DNA of 64,000 bases from Micromonospora lupini str. Lupac 08 (lineage in GTDB: Bacteria > Actinomycetota > Actinomycetes > Mycobacteriales > Micromonosporaceae): positions 3,080,106-3,144,105 of the forward strand of contig NZ_HF570108.1 in NCBI RefSeq assembly GCF_000297395.2, in the 5' to 3' direction. Position 1 is the first letter of the stretch. The number at the start of each line of letters is the position of its first letter. Position numbers and translations under genes: made by a program. Shown here one piece after another: positions 54,539-62,161 of the stretch. Below the pieces are notes generated by a model that had not been told where the DNA came from, made no database searches, and saw only the letters and a program-made list of their open reading frames with translations.

Positions 54539-54946
54539 TCAGGCGAGGGCGGCCAGGTCGGCGAGGAGCTGCTGCACCCGCGTCCGAATGTCGTCGCGGA
54601 TTCCGCGGACGGCCTCGACGCCCTTGCCGGCCGGGTCGTCGAGCTTCCAGTCCTCGTAGCGCTTGCCGGGGAAGACCGGGCAGGCGTCGCCGCAGCCCAT
54701 GGTCACGATGACGTCGGAGGACTCCGCGGTGGCGTACTCCAGGAGCTTCGGGGTCTGGTCGGTGATGTCGATGCCGACCTCGCGCATGGCGGCGACGGCG
54801 GCGGGGTTGATCGTCTCGGCCGGGGCGGAGCCGGCCGAGCGGACCTCGACGGTGTCGCCGGCGAGGTGGCGCAGCCAGCCGGCGGCCATCTGGGAGCGGC
54901 CGGCGTTGTGGACGCAGACGAACAGGACGCTTGGTTTGTGGCTCAT
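54539..54946 (-). CDS. arsC: Arsenate reductase, low-molecular-weight phosphatase (ArsC) family
   Basis: A 135-residue cytosolic enzyme reducing arsenate to arsenite for export. The active-site loop C-x5-R is C11-R17 (FVCVHNAGRS). Further cysteines C85 and C89 (MGCGDACP) could act as the redox relay of thioredoxin-type ArsC. The ATG overlaps the acr3 stop (ATGA). Third gene of arsR-acr3-arsC. Confidence 0.93.
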   Translation of the reverse strand: MSHKPSVLFVCVHNAGRSQMAAGWLRHLAGDTVEVRSAGSAPAETINPAAVAAMREVGIDITDQTPKLLEYATAESSDVIVTMGCGDACPVFPGKRYEDWKLDDPAGKGVEAVRGIRDDIRTRVQQLLADLAALA

Positions 54947-56043
54947 CGTGACGCCTCTCGGTCGAGGGGTGGGGTGAAGAAGCGGCGGCGCGCCCAGAGT
55001 GAGACGTGGACGAGGCCAACCAGCACGGGCACCTCGATCAACGGCCCGACGACCCCGGCGAGCGCCTGGCCGGAAGCCACGCCGAAGGTGCCGATCGCGA
55101 CGGCGATGGCGAGTTCGAAGTTGTTGCCGGCGGCGGTGAACGCGAGGGTGGTCGTGCGCGCGTAGCCGAGGCCGAGGGCGCGGCCGAGGGCGTAGGAGCC
55201 GGCCCACATCAGCGCGAAGTACACAAGCAGCGGCAGGGCGATGCGGGCGACGTCGAACGGCCGGCCGGTGATGGCGTCGCCCTGCAGGGCGAACAGGATC
55301 ACGATGGTGAACAGCAGCCCGTACAGGGCCACCGGGCCGACGCGGGGCAGGAGGCGGGACTCGTACCACTCACGACCCCTGGCGCGCTCGCCGAGGCGGC
55401 GGGTGAGGTAACCGGCAAGCAGTGGGATGCCGAGGAAGACGAGCACGTTGCGGGCGATCTCCCACGCCGAGACGCGCAGCTCGGCGCCCGGCAACCCGAG
55501 CCACCCGGGCAGCACCGCCAGGTAGAACCAGCCGAGCAGGCCGAAGGCGAGGACCTGGAAGACGGAGTTGAGCGCGACCAGGACCGCCGCGGCCTCGCGG
55601 TCGCCGCACGCGAGGTCGTTCCAGATGACGACCATGGCGATGCAGCGGGCGAGGCCGACGATGATCAACCCGGTGCGGTACGCGGGCTGGTCGGCCAGGA
55701 ACACCCAGGCCAGGGCGAACATCACGGCCGGGCCGACAAGCCAGTTGAGGACCAGCGACGAGATCAGCAGGCGGCGGTCGCCGGTCACGGTGTCGAGCCG
55801 GTCGTAGCGGACCTTCGCCAGCACCGGATACATCATGACCAGCAGGCCGATCGCGATCGGCAGCGAGATCCCACCGACCGCCACCGCGTCCAGCGCGTCG
55901 TCCAGCCCGGGGATCAGGCGGCCGAGAAGCAGCCCGACCACCATGGCCAGCCCGATCCAGACGGGCAGGAACCGGTCGAGTCGGGAGAGGCGACCGACGA
56001 CGGCGCTCCCGGCCGGGTCGGTCCGGCGGGTGAGCGTGCTCAC
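54943..56043 (-). CDS. acr3: ACR3-family arsenite efflux transporter
   Basis: A 366-residue membrane protein with about ten helices. The conserved Cys of ACR3 is in LARCIAMVVIWNDLACGDRE (fourth to fifth helix), and FTAAGNNFELAIAVA is the family's later signature. It exports arsenite. The GTG start overlaps the arsR stop as GTGA and the stop overlaps arsC as ATGA, so all three are coupled. Confidence 0.95.
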   Translation of the reverse strand: MSTLTRRTDPAGSAVVGRLSRLDRFLPVWIGLAMVVGLLLGRLIPGLDDALDAVAVGGISLPIAIGLLVMMYPVLAKVRYDRLDTVTGDRRLLISSLVLNWLVGPAVMFALAWVFLADQPAYRTGLIIVGLARCIAMVVIWNDLACGDREAAAVLVALNSVFQVLAFGLLGWFYLAVLPGWLGLPGAELRVSAWEIARNVLVFLGIPLLAGYLTRRLGERARGREWYESRLLPRVGPVALYGLLFTIVILFALQGDAITGRPFDVARIALPLLVYFALMWAGSYALGRALGLGYARTTTLAFTAAGNNFELAIAVAIGTFGVASGQALAGVVGPLIEVPVLVGLVHVSLWARRRFFTPPLDREASR

Positions 56044-56423
56044 GAGCACTCCGACCGGGCGGCGGGAGTGGCGTCGGTGCCGGTCGGCACGACGGTGAGC
56101 AGCGCGGCGAGCTGGTGCAGGACCGTCGGCCGGGCGCGGTAGTAGACCCAGGTTCCGCGGCGGTCGGCATCGACGAGCCCGGCCTCGCGCAGCGTCCTCA
56201 GGTGGTGCGAGATGGTCGGGCCGGTCAGGTCGAACGCGGGGGTGAGGTCGCAGACGCAGATCTCGCCGCCCTCGGCGGAGGCGATCATCGACATGAGCTG
56301 CAGGCGGACCGGGTCGCCGAGGGCCTTGAGCGCGGGGGCGAGCGCGGCGGCGGTCTCGGCCGGCACGCGCCGCTCGGACAGGGGCGGGCAGCACAGCGCG
56401 TCCACGACCGCTTGTTTCGACAT
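56040..56423 (-). CDS. arsR: ArsR-family arsenite-responsive repressor
   Basis: A 127-residue winged-helix repressor (recognition helix DLTGPTISHHLRTLREAGLV). Cysteines C11-C12 near the N-terminus and C56 in EICVCDL reproduce the C15/C16/C55 site I recall for Corynebacterium ArsR1, not the CxC-only E. coli type; C58 is additional. GAGG precedes the ATG. It should repress both its own operon and the divergent arsN-like gene. Confidence 0.93.
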   Translation of the reverse strand: MSKQAVVDALCCPPLSERRVPAETAAALAPALKALGDPVRLQLMSMIASAEGGEICVCDLTPAFDLTGPTISHHLRTLREAGLVDADRRGTWVYYRARPTVLHQLAALLTVVPTGTDATPAARSECS

Positions 56424-56429
56424 TCCTCT

Positions 56430-56468
56430 AGGTTGACAGGTATCTAATCAGCGTGCAACTGTCTGATT
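56430..56468. promoter_or_regulatory. ars divergent promoter/operator
   Basis: The 98-bp gap between arsR and the acetyltransferase gene holds TTGACAGGTATCTAATCAG and an inverted repeat AATCAG/CTGATT spaced by 11 nt. The location makes it the likely ArsR-binding site for both directions. Confidence 0.5.
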
Positions 56469-56521
56469 CGACAGACGTCGAGACAGTGTCTCCTGGGCCG
56501 AGACCGGAACGGAGCCCGCAG

Positions 56522-57019
56522 ATGACCGACCTGACCACACGCCCGATGACCGCCACCGACGCCGACCGCGTCCTGACGATCTACCAGGCGGGCCTCGACG
56601 GCGGCGATGCCAGCTTCGAGATCACCGCGCCGACCTGGAAGGCGTTCGACGCCACCCGGTTGCCCGCGCACCGCTTCGTGGTCGTGGACGGCGGCGGCAC
56701 CATCCTCGGCTGGGTCGCGGTCACCCCGACATCGAGCCGCCCGGTCTACGCCGGGGTGGTCGAGCACTCCGTCTACGTCGACCCGGCGGCCCAGGGGCGC
56801 GGGGTCGGCCGGGTGCTGCTCGACGCGCTGATCACCTCGACCGAGGCGGCCGGCATCTGGACCATCCAGTCCGGGATCTTCCCGGAGAACACCGGCAGCC
56901 TGGCCCTGCACCGGAGGGTCGGGTTCCGTGTCATAGGCGTCCGGGAGCGGATCGGCCGCCACCACGACCGCTGGCGCGACGTCGTCCTGCTCGAACGCCG
57001 CAGCCCCACCATCACCTGA
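56522..57019 (+). CDS. arsN: GNAT acetyltransferase, ArsN/phosphinothricin acetyltransferase-like
   Basis: A 165-residue GNAT protein. The acetyl-CoA loop is QGRGVG (~residue 95), with SGIFPENTGSLALHRRVGFR typical of phosphinothricin/arsinothricin acetyltransferases. In ars operons such enzymes (ArsN) detoxify the arsenic antibiotic arsinothricin. The ATG with GGAG upstream is chosen over an earlier GTG. It is divergent from arsR and followed by an FAD oxidoreductase. Confidence 0.85.
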   Translation: MTDLTTRPMTATDADRVLTIYQAGLDGGDASFEITAPTWKAFDATRLPAHRFVVVDGGGTILGWVAVTPTSSRPVYAGVVEHSVYVDPAAQGRGVGRVLLDALITSTEAAGIWTIQSGIFPENTGSLALHRRVGFRVIGVRERIGRHHDRWRDVVLLERRSPTIT

Positions 57020-57033
57020 CAAGGAGTCACCCG

Positions 57034-58428
57034 ATGAACGCCCCGCACAGCCTTCCCGTCGTTGTCGTCGGCGCCGGCCCGACCGGCCTGGCCGCCGCCG
57101 CCCACCTGCACGAACGCGGCCTGCCCTTCGTCGTCCTGGAAGCCGGCGACACCCCGGGCGCCGCCGTCGCCAAGTGGGGGCACGTGCGGGTCTTCTCGCC
57201 CTGGCGCTACAACATCGACCCGGCCGCCCGCCGGATGCTCGACGACGCCGGCTGGGTCGCCCCCGATCCGGAGGCTCTGCCGACCGGGGCGGAGCTGGTC
57301 CGCGCGTACCTTCGGCCGCTCGCGGAGCTGCCCCCGCTCACGCCGCACGTCCGCTACGGCGCCCGGGTCCAGGCGATCAGCCGCCTCGGCCTCGACCGGC
57401 TGCGCACCGCCGGCCGCGACACCACGCCGTTCCTGGTCCGCCTCGCCGACGGCGACGAGCTGCTGGCCCGCGCCGTGATCGACGCCTCCGGCACCTGGGG
57501 CACCCCGAACGTCCTCGGCGCGTCCGGCCTGCCCGCCCGGGGCGAGACCGACGTCGCCGCGTACCTCGAACACGCCCTGCCCGACGTGCTCGGCGCCGAC
57601 CGGGACCGCTTCGCCGGGCGCCACACGCTCGTCGTGGGCGCCGGTCACTCGGCGGCGAACACGCTGCTGTCCCTGGCGGAACTGGCCGCCGCCGAGCCCG
57701 GCACCGAGGTGACCTGGGCGATCCGCACCGCCTCGCCCGCGCGGACGTACGGCGGTGGGGACGCCGACGCCCTGCCGGCGCGCGGCGCTCTCGGCGCGCG
57801 GCTGCGGGCGCACGTCGACGCGGGCCGGGTCCGGCTGCTCACCGGCTTCTGGGTGCACGCCCTCACGCCTGTCGACGGGCGCGTCCGGGTGGTCGTCCGG
57901 CACGCCGACGGCGGCGAGGAGTCGGTGCTCGTGGACCGCGTCGTCGCGGCCACCGGCTTCCGCCCGGACCACTCGATCACCGCCGAGCTGCGGTTGGACC
58001 TGGACCCGGTGCTGGGCGCGACCCGCGCGCTCGCCCCGCTCATCGACCCGAATGAGCACTCCTGTGGCACCGTGCCTCCGCACGGCGTCGACGAGCTCAG
58101 CCACCCGGAGGTGGGCTACTACGCCGTCGGGATGAAGTCCTACGGTCGGGCGCCGACGTTCCTCATGGCCACCGGCTACGAGCAGGTCCGCTCGGTCGTC
58201 GCCGCCCTCGCCGGAGACTGGGCCGCCGCCCGCGACGTCCGGCTCGACCTGCCCGAGACCGGCGTGTGCAGCAGCAACGCCGCCGACCCGGTGAGCGGCG
58301 ACAGTTGCTGCGGCCCGACGCCGGTCGCCGAGCCGGCCGGCCGTGGGCTGGCCACCGGCGTCTCCGGCGGGCTACTCAGCCTCGTCGCCGTCGACACCGC
58401 GTCCGCCGGCGGCTGCTGCGCCAGCTGA
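57034..58428 (+). CDS. FAD-dependent oxidoreductase (ArsO-like) with Cys-rich C-terminal tail
   Basis: A 464-residue flavoprotein. GAGPTGLAAAAHL near the N-terminus binds FAD; VVGAGHSAANTLLS (~residue 205) binds NADPH; ATGFRPD is the typical third motif. The last 60 residues hold cysteine pairs (VCSSNAAD, DSCCGPTP, GGCCAS), an As/metal-binding look. Flavin monooxygenases of this kind (ArsO) occur in actinobacterial ars clusters; the reaction is unsettled. It lies 14 nt after the acetyltransferase gene in the same operon. Confidence 0.83.
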   Translation: MNAPHSLPVVVVGAGPTGLAAAAHLHERGLPFVVLEAGDTPGAAVAKWGHVRVFSPWRYNIDPAARRMLDDAGWVAPDPEALPTGAELVRAYLRPLAELPPLTPHVRYGARVQAISRLGLDRLRTAGRDTTPFLVRLADGDELLARAVIDASGTWGTPNVLGASGLPARGETDVAAYLEHALPDVLGADRDRFAGRHTLVVGAGHSAANTLLSLAELAAAEPGTEVTWAIRTASPARTYGGGDADALPARGALGARLRAHVDAGRVRLLTGFWVHALTPVDGRVRVVVRHADGGEESVLVDRVVAATGFRPDHSITAELRLDLDPVLGATRALAPLIDPNEHSCGTVPPHGVDELSHPEVGYYAVGMKSYGRAPTFLMATGYEQVRSVVAALAGDWAAARDVRLDLPETGVCSSNAADPVSGDSCCGPTPVAEPAGRGLATGVSGGLLSLVAVDTASAGGCCAS

Positions 58429-58472
58429 CCACCCGTGCCGAAGGCGTCCGCCGGCACCCGGGGCCGCCGTCG

Positions 58473-58826
58473 TCACCGTCGGCCGGCGCAGGCGACACAG
58501 GTACGCGCCGACGGGCGGGCGGCGAGCCGCTCGGCGGGAATCGGGCGCAGGCAGCGCTCGCAGACGCCGTAGGTGCCGGCGTCGACGCGGCTCAGGGCCA
58601 CGTCCAGCTCGGTCAGGCGTCGGCGTGCCGCATCCAGGACGGCGCTGAGTTGCGCCCGCTCGAACGCGACAGTGCTGCCCTCGGGGTCGTGTTCGTCGTC
58701 GGCGTTGGAGGACCGGGACGCTTCGAAGAGGCTCCGCAGATCGTCCTCCAGCGCGGCGGCCTGAGCCGCGGTCTCGTCGCGTCGGCGCAGAAGGTCCGCA
58801 CGGATCGCGCGGGAATCGGTGTCCAT
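58473..58826 (-). CDS. DksA/TraR-type zinc-finger protein
   Basis: A 117-residue protein. A coiled-coil-like helical N-terminal half (~5-70) leads to the zinc finger GVCERC ... TCVAC (C-x2-C, C-x2-C). Such proteins bind the RNA-polymerase secondary channel. It starts 39 bp after the diiron-fusion operon on the same strand and may be co-transcribed or independent. Confidence 0.88.
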   Translation of the reverse strand: MDTDSRAIRADLLRRRDETAAQAAALEDDLRSLFEASRSSNADDEHDPEGSTVAFERAQLSAVLDAARRRLTELDVALSRVDAGTYGVCERCLRPIPAERLAARPSARTCVACAGRR

Positions 58827-58865
58827 GGCGGTTCCACCGTACGCGGCGCGCGGACCCGCACACGT

Positions 58866-60071
58866 CTACATGAAGTTGCGGGTGTGCAGGGCGGAGAGCG
58901 CGGCCGCCTCGTCCGGTCGGAAACCCAGCCGGACGAGGCGGCGCTGGCGGCCCTGGTCCATCGCCTGTTGCAGCGCGCGCACGTGCGCGAAGCCGGCGGC
59001 CACGTCATCGGGGTTCCACCCGCCCGCCGCGAGCACCACCAACGCGTCGAAGACGTCCGCGTTGAGGCCCGCGGTGTCGGCCAACGCGTCGTGACGGCGG
59101 TGGATCGCGGCACGTAGTCGGTCCCGCAGCAGCGGGTCGACGGTCGCCTGGTGCTCCAGGTGGGCCATGCCGAACACCACGTGCCGACGCTCGTCCTGCA
59201 TCGCCAACCAGCAGATCCGCCGGGTCACCGGATCGGGCGCGTGCCGCACCAGGAACCCGAGCAGGTCGACGAAGCTGCCCTCGCCCAGCACGGAGAGCAG
59301 GAACGACGCCAGGGCGAAATCGGACTCGGCGACGAGCGTGAACAGCGACTGCCGGCCACCCGCCGAGGAGGTGCCCAACTCCGCGCCGCGCAGCAGCGCC
59401 CGCCGGCTGAAGACCTCCATGTGCCGGGCCTCGTCGGCCACCTGCACCGCGAGGAGCTGCACCACCTCCCGGAAGTGCGGGTGGATGCGGCCGATGAACC
59501 GGGCCGGTACGACGAGAGCCGCCTGCTCGTTCTCGACCAGGTAGGTCATGACCTGCACCACCGCGGCCTCGACGTCCGCCGGCAGCGCGAACGTGTCGTC
59601 CCACGGCACCGCCGTCTGCGGGTCCCACTGCCGCGCGGCGGCCTGCGCGTACAGGGTGGGGGCGATGTCGGCCCACACCAGGTCGCGGTCGTCCAGGTCG
59701 AACCGGGCCTCGGGCCCGCCGGCCTCCAGCAGCGCGCCACGGGCGCCGAGCCCCCACCGCGGCGGTGGGCGACTGTGCAGTGCCGCGGGCAGGGGCGGCC
59801 CGGCCCGCTCCGCGCCGAACCAGCGGTCGTCGTCGGCGGTGCCCCGGACGACGACCGCCACCAGGCGACTCCGGTGCGCGGGATCGGGCCACTCGACCCG
59901 GTGACCCCGGCTTCGGCACCATGCCGGCAGGTGCACGCCCAGCGCCGCGTCGGTGCCGGAGACCGCCACCCGGCCGCCGGGCGGCAACCCGGCCAGGGCG
60001 CGCTGCACCAGCAGGTGCGCGCCACGGTCGAAGCCGAGGCCGCCGAGATCGATCTCGACGTCGGCGGTCAC
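58866..60071 (-). CDS. TusA-like/diiron ferritin-like fusion protein of unknown function
   Basis: A 401-residue protein. Residues ~4-62 resemble a TusA/SirA domain (IDLGGLGF to WCRSRGH), but the catalytic CPxP cysteine is missing. Residues ~125-340 form a ferritin-like four-helix bundle with diiron ligands E182 (VENEQ), E214/H217 (DEARH), E264 (GEGSF) and E294/H297 (DERRH). The pattern is that of diiron oxygenases rather than iron-storage ferritin. Last gene of a three-gene overlapping operon (ATGA with the PhnD-like gene). Function unknown; an oxygenase acting on a small sulfur- or nitrogen-containing substrate is a guess. Confidence 0.75.
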   Translation of the reverse strand: MTADVEIDLGGLGFDRGAHLLVQRALAGLPPGGRVAVSGTDAALGVHLPAWCRSRGHRVEWPDPAHRSRLVAVVVRGTADDDRWFGAERAGPPLPAALHSRPPPRWGLGARGALLEAGGPEARFDLDDRDLVWADIAPTLYAQAAARQWDPQTAVPWDDTFALPADVEAAVVQVMTYLVENEQAALVVPARFIGRIHPHFREVVQLLAVQVADEARHMEVFSRRALLRGAELGTSSAGGRQSLFTLVAESDFALASFLLSVLGEGSFVDLLGFLVRHAPDPVTRRICWLAMQDERRHVVFGMAHLEHQATVDPLLRDRLRAAIHRRHDALADTAGLNADVFDALVVLAAGGWNPDDVAAGFAHVRALQQAMDQGRQRRLVRLGFRPDEAAALSALHTRNFM

Positions 60072-60913
60072 GGTCGGTAGTCCGGGGCGGTCACCCGCCC
60101 GTCGGGGGCGTAGAACCCGCTCGCGTCGACCGCCTCGGCGAGGGCGGCGTACCCCGTCGTGCGGCCGTCCTGCCAGGCCGTCAGGCCCTCCAGGTCGAGC
60201 AGCGGTCGCACCTGCGGGTCGGCGTACGACATGCCGCGCAGCAGGTCGCCGAAGAGCCGGACCCCGTCGGACGCCGGCTCGCGCACAGTCATGTTGCAGT
60301 GGTCGTACCGCCCGGTCTGCGCGACGATCCGGGTGCCCTCGGGCGGCAGCGTGCCCTCCTGGACGAACAACAGGTGGTTCGCGTCGATCATGCAGGCGGC
60401 GTCGACCTCCCCGGCGGCCAGGGCGCGGGCGGCGTCACGTTCGCCGCCGATGTGGTCACCGTGCAGGCCGACACCGACGTCGAACCGGCGCACGTCGACC
60501 TGGACGCCGGCCGCGGCGAGGTGGCCGAGCGGAATGAGCGTCGCCTGTGGACTGTCCACCGCGCCGGTGCCCACCAGCCTGCCGGCGAGGTCCTCGACCC
60601 GGTGTACCGGCGAGTCGGCGCGCACCACCACGACGGAGGTGAGGTCCCGGTCGGTGTCGCGCATCGTGAGCGCGTGCACGGCGCCGCCGCCGGCCGTGGC
60701 CAACCGGTCGGCGCGCAGCCAGGCGAGCGGGGAGTTCCAGGCCGCGTCGATGCGGCCGGCGACCAGGTCGTCGACCTGCCGCTCGTAGTGCGAGTAGAGG
60801 ACGAAGTCGAAATCCAGGCCGCGCCCGCGCAGCCAGGCCCGGAAGCCCTCCCAGATGGTGACGACCTTCGGGTCGTACGCGACAGCGCCCATCAGGACCG
60901 ACGGCGCCGGCAT
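60068..60913 (-). CDS. Cytosolic PhnD/SsuA-like binding-fold protein
   Basis: A 281-residue protein with the phosphonate-binding-protein fold (GAVAYDPKVVTIWEGFRAWL; GRIDAAWNSPLAWLRA; GTGAVDSPQATLIPL). It has no signal peptide or lipobox, and no ABC permease or ATPase is nearby, so it is probably not an importer component. Cytosolic members of this fold include pyrimidine-synthase THI5-like and MqnA-type enzymes, so an enzymatic or substrate-carrier role is likely. Overlaps both neighbours (TGATG and ATGA). Confidence 0.75.
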   Translation of the reverse strand: MPAPSVLMGAVAYDPKVVTIWEGFRAWLRGRGLDFDFVLYSHYERQVDDLVAGRIDAAWNSPLAWLRADRLATAGGGAVHALTMRDTDRDLTSVVVVRADSPVHRVEDLAGRLVGTGAVDSPQATLIPLGHLAAAGVQVDVRRFDVGVGLHGDHIGGERDAARALAAGEVDAACMIDANHLLFVQEGTLPPEGTRIVAQTGRYDHCNMTVREPASDGVRLFGDLLRGMSYADPQVRPLLDLEGLTAWQDGRTTGYAALAEAVDASGFYAPDGRVTAPDYRP

Positions 60914-62082
60914 CAGCGGTTGCCCTCGTCGAGCAGCGGCAGGCCGGTGGCGACGCGGCCCACGAAGTCGTGCAGGGCGTCCGTGGTCGGTGCCATCACC
61001 CGGGCGGCTCGGGAGTCGCGGAATCGGCGTTCCAGGCCCAACTCCTTGCGGAAGGCGCTGCCACCGCAGAGCCGCATCGCGCCGTCGGTGACGTCCGCGA
61101 CCGTCTCGCCGGCCAGGGCCTTGACCTGGAGCACGCGCAGCGTCGCGTCGTCCCGGCCGGTCTCCAGCGCGGTGAGGGTGTCGCCGAGGAAGGCGCGCAG
61201 GGCGTGGGTGCGGATCGTCAACTGGGCGAAGTCGCGTCGGGCGACGGGCGCGTCACGAAGCGCCGCGCCGGTGTGCGTGAGCGTGGTGCCGGTGAGGTGT
61301 CGACCCGCCTCGGCGACCGCGCTGTCGGCGAGGCCGAGACAGAACGCCGCGTTGAGCACCAGGAACCAGGGGAGTACGGCGCCGAGCGCGATGTCGAGGC
61401 CGGCGCCGTCGGTGCCCAGCATCGCGTCGGCGGGGAGCACCACGCCGTCGGCCGTCATCGGCCGGGAACCGTTGCCGCGCAGGCCGAGCCCGTCGAAGTC
61501 ACCGGCGACGCGGAGCCCGGCGCTGTCGGCGGGAACGAGCCACAGCGTCATCGGCCCGGCCCCCGGTGTCAGCGGAAGACTCGACCAGACGTAGCTGTCG
61601 GCCTCGTCCGCCGAGGTGACCCAGCTCTTGCGGGCGTCGAGTCGCACCGCGTCGTCACCGGACGTCGTCGCGGAGCCGGTGGGCGACCAGAAGTGACTGC
61701 GGGAGCCGAACTCGGAGAAGGCAAGCGTGGTCAGGTGACGGCCGGCGGCGATGGCCGTGCGGACCTCGCGTGGGCCGTGCGCCTCGACGACCGCTGTCGC
61801 CGCGTAGTGCATGAGAACCACCATCGCCGTGGACCCGCACTCGGCGGCCAGCCGTTCGATGACGTCGGCGACGACGCGCACGCCCTGGGCGCCCCCACCG
61901 ACCTCGGTCGCGCTGGCCAGGCCGAGCAGTCCGGCGGCGGCGAGGGCGTCGACGCCCTCGCGGGGAAACGCGCCGTCGCGGTCGACGGTCCCCGCCCGCG
62001 GGCGGATCACGTCCTCGATCACGGGCGTGAGTCTGGTCAGGACCTCGGTGCGGGACTGGACACTGTCGACACTTGCCGTCAT
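60913..62082 (-). CDS. Acyl-CoA-dehydrogenase-fold flavoprotein, noncanonical
   Basis: A 389-residue protein of the acyl-CoA dehydrogenase fold (RLCGGSAFRKELGLERRFRDSR). Where true dehydrogenases have the flavin-contact TE-AGSD it reads SEFGSRSHFWSP, and at the catalytic-Glu site (YEGT) it reads VMAPT (A364). It is therefore more likely a flavin monooxygenase (DszC/SfnC-like group) or another activity than a beta-oxidation enzyme. First gene of the overlapping three-gene operon. Exact reaction unknown. Confidence 0.8.
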   Translation of the reverse strand: MTASVDSVQSRTEVLTRLTPVIEDVIRPRAGTVDRDGAFPREGVDALAAAGLLGLASATEVGGGAQGVRVVADVIERLAAECGSTAMVVLMHYAATAVVEAHGPREVRTAIAAGRHLTTLAFSEFGSRSHFWSPTGSATTSGDDAVRLDARKSWVTSADEADSYVWSSLPLTPGAGPMTLWLVPADSAGLRVAGDFDGLGLRGNGSRPMTADGVVLPADAMLGTDGAGLDIALGAVLPWFLVLNAAFCLGLADSAVAEAGRHLTGTTLTHTGAALRDAPVARRDFAQLTIRTHALRAFLGDTLTALETGRDDATLRVLQVKALAGETVADVTDGAMRLCGGSAFRKELGLERRFRDSRAARVMAPTTDALHDFVGRVATGLPLLDEGNR

Positions 62083-62130
62083 GCGCGGTGCCCCTTCAGT
62101 CGGACCGGCGGGACCGCCATCGAGACTAGC

Positions 62131-62150
62131 CGATCAAATCCTCATGATCG
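62131..62150. promoter_or_regulatory. Dyad upstream of the flavoprotein operon
   Basis: CGATCA and TGATCG, spaced by 8 nt, lie 49 bp upstream of the first operon gene in a locally AT-rich patch. Candidate operator; no cognate regulator recognised. Confidence 0.4.
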
Positions 62151-62161
62151 AGAGTGTGGTT

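Noticed and set aside
60068..60913. Phosphonate ABC importer binding protein
   Set aside because: No signal peptide or lipobox and no permease or ATPase nearby; the fold is kept but an import role is unsupported.
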